A stretch of 11,911 nt of DNA from an uncultured Collinsella sp. (GTDB lineage: Bacteria > Actinomycetota > Coriobacteriia > Coriobacteriales > Coriobacteriaceae), in the NCBI GenBank assembly GCA_900752275.1, contig CAADUS010000191.1, positions 1 to 11,911 on the forward strand, given 5' to 3'. The first letter of the stretch is position 1, and each line of letters opens with the position of its first letter. Under the pieces are notes generated by a model that did no database searches, was not told the origin of the DNA, and saw nothing but the letters and a program-made list of their open reading frames with translations. This document shows positions 6,660-11,911 of the stretch, piece after piece. The position numbers and the translations under genes are program-made.

Positions 6660-7870
6660 GCACCCGTGATCTTGTCCAAGAAGCCCTGCACTCGCTCGAG
6701 GCCAACAAGGGACGTAGTCTGCTCACCATCCTGGGCATCGTCATTGGCATCGCCTCGGTCATAGCCATGACCTCGCTCATCGGCGGCATCCAAAACAGCT
6801 TGGTCAACAGCTTGGGCCTCAACGCGGCCCGCATGGTGCAGGTCTACTCGTCCCAAGAGCTCACCGATTCGGACGTCGAGAAGCTACGAAAAATGGTGCC
6901 GCAAATTGAGCAGATCGGCATCGTCGACAGCGCCTATTCAGAGTACAAAGTTGGAGATAAAAGCTATACCGTCATGGCCCAGGGTGTCGATAGCGACATG
7001 CTCGACGCCGTGGGCGCCAGCAAGATCGTCGCCGGTCGCACCTATAGCGACATCGAGTCCAAATCCGGCGCGCGCGTGGCGCTCATCGGCCGCGGCGGCG
7101 CCGATCAACTTTACGGCAACGAACAGGACGCGATTGGCAAGACCATCAAGGTTTCAAGCGGAGACGTGCAGATCATTGGCGTCATCGACGGCGGCAACGA
7201 CTCCATGGGCTCGCTGAGCCTGTACATGCCACGAGAAACGATCGCCGAGCTCTATGGCGATGACAATCCGTCATTTCCCAGCGTGACGGCACTCGCCGCC
7301 GAGGGCACGGACATGGATGAGCTCTGCAAGACGATCGAGTCCAAGGTGCGCAACATGAAGGGCATCTCGGAGGACGACGAGTACGAAAGCGTGACGGCAA
7401 GCTCCATGAAAAACGCTATCGATGCCCTCAACTCCTTTATGGGCGCCTTCTCGCTCATCATGGGCGCGGTTGCCGGCATTTCGCTGCTCGTGGGCGGAAT
7501 CGGCATTATGAACATGATGCTCACCAACGTGACCGAGCGCATCCGCGAGATCGGTATTCGCCGCGCTCTGGGCGCAAGCCGACGTGATATCACCGCCCAG
7601 TTTTTGGCCGAATCCTCGGCGCTGTGCATCACCGGCGGCATTTTAGGTGTCGTGATTGGCTATCTACTGGCCTGGGGTCTTACGTTCTTTGCCGCCAACT
7701 CGAGCATTATGAGCGAGTTTGGGGCCACTGGGACGATTACGCCGAGCTTCTCCATTACGACCGTGCTGATTGCATTTGCCGTATCGGTCGGCATCGGCGT
7801 GATCTTTGGCTTCTACCCCGCCCGCCGCGCCGCAAAGCTCGATCCAGTCGAGTGCCTGCGCTATCAGTAA
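6656..7870 (+). CDS. ABC transporter permease, MacB/FtsX-type
   Basis: This is the membrane subunit of the exporter. The chosen start is the ATG at 6656, which overlaps the ATPase stop as ATGA and has AAAGGAG (6642-6648) 7 bases upstream. A longer frame from 6593 lies inside the ATPase gene. The 404-residue protein has the standard MacB plan: one N-terminal membrane segment (about 20-44, after the conserved NKGRSLLTILGIVIG), a large extracytoplasmic domain (about 45-255), and a C-terminal FtsX domain with three membrane segments (about 262-290, 320-345, 365-390). The conserved cytoplasmic loop TERIREIGIRRALGASRRDI and the terminal FYPARRAAKLDPVECLRYQ are clear. With the fusion protein and ATPase it completes a tripartite macAB-like operon. 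It looks intact. In Gram-positive bacteria such sets often export antimicrobial peptides or small toxins, but the substrate here is unknown. Confidence 0.93.
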   Translation: MSTRDLVQEALHSLEANKGRSLLTILGIVIGIASVIAMTSLIGGIQNSLVNSLGLNAARMVQVYSSQELTDSDVEKLRKMVPQIEQIGIVDSAYSEYKVGDKSYTVMAQGVDSDMLDAVGASKIVAGRTYSDIESKSGARVALIGRGGADQLYGNEQDAIGKTIKVSSGDVQIIGVIDGGNDSMGSLSLYMPRETIAELYGDDNPSFPSVTALAAEGTDMDELCKTIESKVRNMKGISEDDEYESVTASSMKNAIDALNSFMGAFSLIMGAVAGISLLVGGIGIMNMMLTNVTERIREIGIRRALGASRRDITAQFLAESSALCITGGILGVVIGYLLAWGLTFFAANSSIMSEFGATGTITPSFSITTVLIAFAVSVGIGVIFGFYPARRAAKLDPVECLRYQ

Positions 7871-7871
7871 G

Positions 7872-7939
7872 CCGTGACCTTACGCGCGCAACAATTTGGG
7901 CCCGGACCTGCATTACTTCGCAAGGTCACGGGCCCAATT
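7872..7939. terminator. Intergenic stem-loops between convergent permease and tetR genes, probable bidirectional terminator
   Basis: Two mutually exclusive hairpins overlap. One pairs CCGTGACCTT (7872-7881) with AAGGTCACGG (7922-7931), a perfect 10-bp stem. The other pairs TTGGGCCCG (7896-7904) with CGGGCCCAA (7929-7937), extended by GACC/GGTC across a one-base bulge. The region sits exactly between two convergent genes, so it probably ends both transcripts. No long T run is present on either side. Confidence 0.5.
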
Positions 7940-7961
7940 CTCTACAAGGACACAGGCTTAG

Positions 7962-8573
7962 CTACCCGAGCTTAGCCTCCAGGCTCGACAAGCCATTAAG
8001 AGTCAGGTCGTTGGCGACAGCCGAGACACGCTCGATGGGAACCGAGCCGTCCGACAACGCCCACGTGCGATAGATGCCGATAATGCCGGACAGCAAAAAC
8101 GCTAGGTAGTAATCGAACATTTCGTCCTTTAGGCCCTCGGGCAGCAGGTCACGCTCGGCAATCTCGTGCTCGAGCGGAACGCGCAGGCGAGCCATAAAGT
8201 CGTCGAGCGGAATATTTTCAATCAACTGGCGATTAAGCACCAGGTTGTTGCACAGTGCCTCGTTAACGGTCTTGAAAAAGGACGCCGCAGCGCCGAGTGC
8301 ACGCTCGTTGGTGTCGCCACCCATGGAGGAAAGCGTCTTCTCGACCGAATCGACGATCATCTGGACCACATCGACGGCAATGGCATCGAGCAAGCCATCG
8401 ACCGTACCAAAGTGCACGTAGAAGGTCTTGCGGTCCACATTTGCCTCACGCGCGATGGCGCTCACCGTAATATCGGCCAGAGGCTTTTCCATGAGCAGTC
8501 GCTCAAACGCCGAAAGAATCGCATTGCGGCTGCGGACGATACGACGGTCAAGGCGAGGTTTGGTGGTAGCCAT
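7962..8573 (-). CDS. TetR/AcrR-family transcriptional regulator
   Basis: This is a 203-residue DNA-binding repressor of the usual TetR length. The N-terminal helix-turn-helix is textbook: VSAIAREANVDRKTFYVHF lies at about residues 37-55, followed by GTVDGLLDAIAVD. The C-terminal helices (about 70-203) should form the ligand and dimer domain; its effector is not predictable. The start has AAGGGGA (minus strand, 8581-8587) 7 bases upstream. The gene is convergent with the MacAB-like operon and lies downstream of the membrane protein gene on the same strand, with no obvious terminator between them. Two overlapping inverted repeats at 8626-8654 are the best operator candidates, suggesting autoregulation. 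Control of the neighbouring exporter is plausible, since TetR proteins often regulate adjacent efflux genes, but I did not find the same repeat in front of that operon. Confidence 0.9.
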   Translation of the reverse strand: MATTKPRLDRRIVRSRNAILSAFERLLMEKPLADITVSAIAREANVDRKTFYVHFGTVDGLLDAIAVDVVQMIVDSVEKTLSSMGGDTNERALGAAASFFKTVNEALCNNLVLNRQLIENIPLDDFMARLRVPLEHEIAERDLLPEGLKDEMFDYYLAFLLSGIIGIYRTWALSDGSVPIERVSAVANDLTLNGLSSLEAKLG

Positions 8574-8625
8574 AGACGTGTCCCCTTCATGTCAACTGCC
8601 CACCCATAGCTCATGTACAAGTGGG

Positions 8626-8654
8626 AGATAATCAACGTAAGAGGATTATCTTAC
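8626..8654. promoter_or_regulatory. Overlapping inverted repeats upstream of tetR, candidate operator
   Basis: GTAAGA-N6-TCTTAC (8637-8654) is an 18-bp inverted repeat. It overlaps a second one, AGATAATC-N10-GATTATCT (8626-8651). They lie 53-81 bases before the tetR start. Length and symmetry fit a TetR-dimer site. No clean -35/-10 pair could be placed around it by eye. Confidence 0.45.
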
Positions 8655-8709
8655 ATCTCTAATCGCGATGACGAGCATCATCAAGAACGCACGACTCGCA
8701 CGCTGAATC

Positions 8710-10002
8710 CTAGGACCGCTTCTTTTTATTGAGCGCCGCAGGGGAAACGCGGATGCCGTCGCCAGTCTGGCGAACGTAGGTCTTGCGAGCCGGCTTAGAG
8801 GCCACAGCAGCCTTTTGAGCACGCTGATTGGGGTCCACGGTAACCTGGCACGCAGGATACGCCTTAACGGGCGTAGAGGACGTCTGAGGCGCGCGTCCAA
8901 GCTTTCGCATCACACGGTCCCAGCGCGCATGGATACTCTCGTTATGAGCGCTCTTAAGGCCCAGCAGCGGGGCGGCCAAAATGGTCGGCGCGATAAAGGT
9001 GATCAGACGCCACAGCAGATAGCCGGCAGTCGATGCCGTGCCAAAAAAGTGACCCAAAAACAGTGCGAAGCCGCCCTCGGCGCCACCGGTGCCGCCGGGC
9101 AGCGGAACGGCGGAGCTCAGCAGCTGGACAAAGGCGCTCGCAGCCATGACCGAGAAAAAGTCGACTTCGTGGTGGCCAAAGGAGAGCATCAAAAAATACG
9201 GAACCAGGTAGAAAAACGCCAGTTGCAGCATAGTGATAACGACCGTGAGCAACATGGACGAAAAATGGCCGGCGGAGAGTTTGAATTTCTCGGAGAACGA
9301 GTAGATCTCGCCATCGACAAAGGTGCGCCAGCCCTCGATCTTTGTGGCCGAGACGCCCACGCGCTCGAGCCAATTGATGATGCAATGAGCGACGCGCGTG
9401 ACGGTCTTGGGCATCAACGCCACGGCAAAGATGCCGAGCAGGATGCAGCAGTGGCCGCCAAAGCTAAAGACGCACAGCAGCGTCATGTCGCCATAACGCT
9501 CGGCGAAAAACGGCATACGGGCGAGCAGCAGAATGGCGCCCCATGCCACCAAACCAAATTGGTACACGATAAAGCGGGTGAACTGTGTAGCACCCGCTTC
9601 GCCCACGTTTTGGCCGGCTTTGGTCAGACGGTAAATCTGGGCAGGCGTAGAGCCCATCATCATGGGCGTCAGGTTGCCAAAGAAGATGCCGCTCGCCTCG
9701 ACCGAAATGAGGTCGCGGATGCCGACGGGTGATTCGGGGTCGAGCCAAACGGCGATCGCGTACGCCACGATGCCAAAAACAAGATACAGAAACATGCAAA
9801 AGCATGCAGCAAAGAGCCAGGACATCTGGACACTGGACATAGCGGCCCAAAACTGCCCCATCTGCCCGGTTACGACCAGATAGACGATATAGCCGATCAG
9901 CACAACGCCGATAAAGATGGCGCCGCGACGCGCGCTCTTGTTGTCATCGCCGCCAGAAACCTCGACCTGGGGCTTTGGGCTATGCTGAGAGGACTCCGTC
10001 AT
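8710..10002 (-). CDS. Polytopic membrane protein, lysylphosphatidylglycerol synthase TM / UPF0104 family
   Basis: This integral membrane protein resembles the flippase-like half of MprF-type proteins and stand-alone UPF0104 proteins, which are thought to handle lipids or lipid-linked molecules. The start is the ATG at 10002 because AAGGAG ends 5 bases upstream. A frame from 10131 adds 43 residues without a ribosome site. The 430-residue protein has a short polar N-terminus, then about eight hydrophobic segments. Family-like motifs are GIFFGNLTPMMMGSTPAQ in the first third and the glycine-rich PGGTGGAEGGFALF near residue 302. A basic, low-complexity tail of about 79 residues follows the last membrane segment and ends NKKKRS, probably in the cytosol. 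There is no attached catalytic synthase domain, so it should not itself make lysyl-lipid. Substrate and partner are unknown. A TACAAT box at 10036-10041 may serve as its promoter. Confidence 0.85.
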   Translation of the reverse strand: MTESSQHSPKPQVEVSGGDDNKSARRGAIFIGVVLIGYIVYLVVTGQMGQFWAAMSSVQMSWLFAACFCMFLYLVFGIVAYAIAVWLDPESPVGIRDLISVEASGIFFGNLTPMMMGSTPAQIYRLTKAGQNVGEAGATQFTRFIVYQFGLVAWGAILLLARMPFFAERYGDMTLLCVFSFGGHCCILLGIFAVALMPKTVTRVAHCIINWLERVGVSATKIEGWRTFVDGEIYSFSEKFKLSAGHFSSMLLTVVITMLQLAFFYLVPYFLMLSFGHHEVDFFSVMAASAFVQLLSSAVPLPGGTGGAEGGFALFLGHFFGTASTAGYLLWRLITFIAPTILAAPLLGLKSAHNESIHARWDRVMRKLGRAPQTSSTPVKAYPACQVTVDPNQRAQKAAVASKPARKTYVRQTGDGIRVSPAALNKKKRS

Positions 10003-10035
10003 GAGGCTCCTTCTGACCGTCAAAGTATCTGGCCT

Positions 10036-10041
10036 ATTGTA
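10036..10041 (-). promoter_or_regulatory. Possible -10 box for the membrane protein gene
   Basis: On the minus strand this reads TACAAT, one base from consensus, 33 bases before the start codon. No good -35 is visible at 16-18 bases upstream, so the call is tentative. Confidence 0.3.
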
Positions 10042-10111
10042 CCCGTATGGGAGATGAGCAAAACGTAAAGCTATGAGGCAAATGGGATTAACAGACCAGC
10101 CCGCATGCAAT

Positions 10112-10143
10112 AAAAAACCCGACCTTCTCACGAAAGGCCGGGT
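10112..10143 (-). terminator. Rho-independent terminator of the tRNA-Glu transcript
   Basis: On the minus strand, ACCCGGCCTT pairs with AAGGTCGGGT (10 bp, one G-U) around a 7-base loop and is followed by a run of six Ts. It begins 11 bases after the 3' end of the second tRNA gene. It also shields the membrane protein gene from tRNA transcription. Confidence 0.85.
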
Positions 10144-10153
10144 ATCTAAATCA

Positions 10154-10230
10154 TGGTAGCCCGTACCAGATTCGAACTGGTGATCTCCGCCTTGAGAGGG
10201 CGGCGTCCTAAACCGCTAGACGAACGGGCC
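10154..10230 (-). tRNA. tRNA-Glu (anticodon CUC), downstream copy
   Basis: The minus-strand sequence folds as a complete 77-base tRNA with the 3' CCA encoded. The acceptor stem GGCCCGT pairs with ACGGGCT (first pair G-U). The anticodon stem CCGCC/GGCGG holds loop CTCTCAA with anticodon CTC, reading GAG. The T arm is CCAG-TTCGAAT-CTGG. It is identical to the copy at 10253-10329 and separated from it by 22 bases. It is the second gene of the pair in transcription order. Confidence 0.96.
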
Positions 10231-10252
10231 ATAAGCCTCAGCATAAAAGAAG

Positions 10253-10329
10253 TGGTAGCCCGTACCAGATTCGAACTGGTGATCTCCGCCTTGAGAGGGC
10301 GGCGTCCTAAACCGCTAGACGAACGGGCC
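10253..10329 (-). tRNA. tRNA-Glu (anticodon CUC), upstream copy
   Basis: This is an exact 77-base duplicate of the neighbouring tRNA-Glu, with the same CTC anticodon and encoded CCA. It is the promoter-proximal copy: a TTGCGC/TAATAT promoter lies 35 bases upstream on the minus strand. The two genes are probably one transcript processed into two tRNAs. The identical sequence suggests recent duplication or gene conversion. Confidence 0.96.
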
Positions 10330-10363
10330 ACATGACATCTGCACTGCCGTGCTGCGAGGAAAT

Positions 10364-10392
10364 ATATTACGGGACAAAAAACGCGAGCGCAA
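10364..10392 (-). promoter_or_regulatory. Promoter of the tRNA-Glu pair
   Basis: On the minus strand, TTGCGC (10387-10392) and TAATAT (10364-10369) are separated by exactly 17 bases, a good sigma-70-type arrangement. It lies directly upstream of the two tRNA genes. The rest of 10330-10482 holds only a weak CCCGA/TCGGG hairpin (10410-10425) that might end the cca transcript. Confidence 0.6.
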
Positions 10393-10482
10393 GAAGAAAT
10401 TCCAAATTGCCCGAATTTTGTCGGGAGGTTATGGAACACGCAGGTCAACTAAGTAGATCATTTGGGACGAACCGAAGGATGT

Positions 10483-11877
10483 TTATCCCAGGTGCAGATG
10501 GGCCAGAAGGGCTTCGCGCTCGTTGGGGACGTTATCCTCGATCACAGCGTCGAGGGCGGCATTGAGAAGCTGCCCCAACTCCGGCCCCGGTTTGACGCCG
10601 GCGCGAATCAAATCGCCGCCGTTGACGGCAAGCATCTTGAGAGTATAGGGCTCCCCTGCCTCAAGAAGTCCGTGGGCGAGTGAGCGCATTTCCTCGATCG
10701 TCTCGACGTAATAGAAGCACGACGGCGCCTTACCCAGCGTATCGGCACGCTTAAGGTCCATAAGCTCGTCAATCAGACGCGGCGTGTCGACGCCCTCGCC
10801 CGAAAGCAAGCGCATCATATTGAGCAAACAGGAACGCTCGGGACGCAACGGCTTATCGTGATACTTGATAAGCAGACACACATCGCGAACCAAATCGTGC
10901 GAAAGCGCCAGACGATCCATAATGGCGCGCGCCTTCTTGGCGCCAAGCTCGGGATGACCGTAAAAGTGACCGCTGCCCGCATGGTCGACCGTAAAGCAAT
11001 CGGGCTTGGAGACGTCATGCAAAAACGCTGCCCACATTAAACTCGACGAAGGCGCGACGCCGTCACACAGTGCCAGCTCCCCCGCCACCGTCAACACGCG
11101 AGCGATATGCTCGTAGACATTAAAGGCATGGTAGACGCTGCGCTGGTCAAACCCACGAGCCGGCGAAAGCTCGGGCACGGCGGCACAAATAAGCTCGGGG
11201 TAGCGCAGCATCGCGTCTCCCCCATGACCGGTCGAAAGAATGCCTTCGAGCTCAATGCCCACGCGCTCGCGTGCCACGGCATCGAGCAGCGGCGAGCACT
11301 CGGCAAGCGCCAGTTTAGTCTTAGGCTCGATCATAAAATCCAAACGACAGGCAAAACGTACCGCGCGTAGCATGCGAAGCGCATCCTCGTTAAAGCGACG
11401 CTTAGGATCTCCAACGGCACGGATCAGCTTGCGTTCAAGGTCGCCCTGGCCATCGTAGCGGTCGACAAGACCGCGCTGGGGGTGCCAAGCCATGGCGTTA
11501 ACGGTAAAGTCACGACGCGCCAGATCGTCTTCAAGCGACGCCGCACGCTCCACACTCTGGGGATGGCGACCATCGGTATAAAAACCATCCAGGCGATACG
11601 ACGTGACCTCAATGCGCTCATCGTCACAAATAGCGGTAATGCCGCCAAATTTAATCCCCGACTCAACCACCGCAATGCCGGCGACCTCGAGCGCCGCCTT
11701 GGACTCCTGCCACAGACCACTGCAGCACATGTCGACATCGTGGCTGGGGCGTCCCATCAGGGCGTCACGTACCCAACCGCCCACGAACCAGGCCTCAAGA
11801 CCGGCTGCCTCAAGCGCACGTAGCACACACAGGGAGGCGTCTGAGGGCTGCGTACCGTTGAGCGAAACATTGCACAT
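10483..11877 (-). CDS. cca: CCA-adding tRNA nucleotidyltransferase with HD domain
   Basis: The enzyme adds or repairs the 3' CCA end of tRNAs using CTP and ATP in the cytoplasm. The 464-residue protein begins with the nucleotidyltransferase fold: FVGGWVRDALMGR, then the metal-binding pair Asp47-Val-Asp49, then RRDFTVNAMAWHP and the nucleotide-selection block EDALRMLRAVRFACRLDF. A C-terminal HD domain follows, with HDVSK (His287-Asp288) and GHPELGAKKA, as in the longer bacterial CCA enzymes. The ATG at 11877 is preferred because AGGAGG (11886-11891, minus strand) sits 8 bases upstream. An upstream GTG at 11895 would place that site inside the gene. The tRNAs downstream already encode CCA, so here the role is probably mostly repair. 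The stop lies about 90 bases upstream of the tRNA promoter. Confidence 0.94.
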   Translation of the reverse strand: MCNVSLNGTQPSDASLCVLRALEAAGLEAWFVGGWVRDALMGRPSHDVDMCCSGLWQESKAALEVAGIAVVESGIKFGGITAICDDERIEVTSYRLDGFYTDGRHPQSVERAASLEDDLARRDFTVNAMAWHPQRGLVDRYDGQGDLERKLIRAVGDPKRRFNEDALRMLRAVRFACRLDFMIEPKTKLALAECSPLLDAVARERVGIELEGILSTGHGGDAMLRYPELICAAVPELSPARGFDQRSVYHAFNVYEHIARVLTVAGELALCDGVAPSSSLMWAAFLHDVSKPDCFTVDHAGSGHFYGHPELGAKKARAIMDRLALSHDLVRDVCLLIKYHDKPLRPERSCLLNMMRLLSGEGVDTPRLIDELMDLKRADTLGKAPSCFYYVETIEEMRSLAHGLLEAGEPYTLKMLAVNGGDLIRAGVKPGPELGQLLNAALDAVIEDNVPNEREALLAHLHLG

Positions 11878-11911
11878 GCCTGTGGCCTCCTGCACTTGCG
11901 AGCGTTAATCG

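Noticed and set aside
8815..9732. Long plus-strand open frame opposite the membrane protein gene
   Set aside because: It is a codon-bias shadow of the minus-strand gene. It is rich in Gln, Arg and Ala, has no recognisable domain, and the minus-strand frame has clear family features.
10003..10131. N-terminal extension of the membrane protein to 10131
   Set aside because: It has no ribosome site and extends over the probable promoter and toward the tRNA terminator; the ATG at 10002 has AAGGAG 5 bases upstream.
10154..10329. Direct repeat as a possible CRISPR array
   Set aside because: There are only two 77-base copies, and each folds as a complete tRNA.
10146..10448. Open frames with a repeated peptide across 10146-10448 on both strands
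   Set aside because: The repeated peptide is just the translation of the two identical tRNA-Glu genes.
11878..11895. Alternative GTG start of the CCA-adding enzyme at 11895
   Set aside because: It would put the strong AGGAGG ribosome site inside the coding region; the ATG at 11877 is correctly spaced.

Overview
The window reads as an ordinary chromosomal stretch of a high-GC Gram-positive anaerobe. The best guess is Coriobacteriia, probably Collinsella or a close relative (Actinomycetota). The grounds are the GC-rich coding bias, strong AAAGGAG ribosome sites, an oxygen-sensitive iron-sulfur serine dehydratase, a membrane-anchored YkuD transpeptidase, and the gene styles. This is inference from sequence alone and was not checked against any database.

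Layout, left to right. (1) 1-497, plus strand: the 3' end of metK (S-adenosylmethionine synthetase), closed by a strong symmetrical hairpin terminator. (2) 498-842: a gene-free 345-bp leader. It holds a 26-bp perfect inverted repeat enclosing further hairpins (665-786) and a GC-rich hairpin just upstream of the next ribosome site. (3) 843-2450, plus: a fused beta-ACT-alpha L-serine dehydratase. (4) 2601-4334, plus: a membrane-anchored L,D-transpeptidase with its own consensus-like -10 box. (5) 4474-7870, plus: a MacA/MacB-type efflux operon of membrane-fusion protein, ATPase and permease. The genes overlap by 1 and 4 bases. The fusion-protein gene carries an in-frame TAG at codon 125. (6) 7962-8573, minus: a TetR-family regulator, convergent with the ABC operon. 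(7) 8710-10002, minus: a polytopic membrane protein of the lysylphosphatidylglycerol-synthase-TM/UPF0104 type. (8) 10154-10329, minus: two identical tRNA-Glu(CUC) genes with promoter and terminator. (9) 10483-11877, minus: a CCA-adding tRNA nucleotidyltransferase.

Functionally, the window combines central metabolism (SAM synthesis, serine to pyruvate), cell-envelope work (3-3 peptidoglycan crosslinking, ABC efflux, a putative lipid-related membrane protein) and tRNA supply and maintenance. The TetR regulator could control itself or the neighbouring ABC operon. The only operator-like sequence I see lies in front of its own gene.

I found no phage, insertion sequence, CRISPR array, toxin-antitoxin pair or defence system, and nothing that clearly forms a new multi-gene system. 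The items most worth a second look are the structured leader before the serine dehydratase gene, the in-frame stop in the MacA-like gene, the cysteine-rich tail of the dehydratase and the overlapping inverted repeats upstream of tetR.
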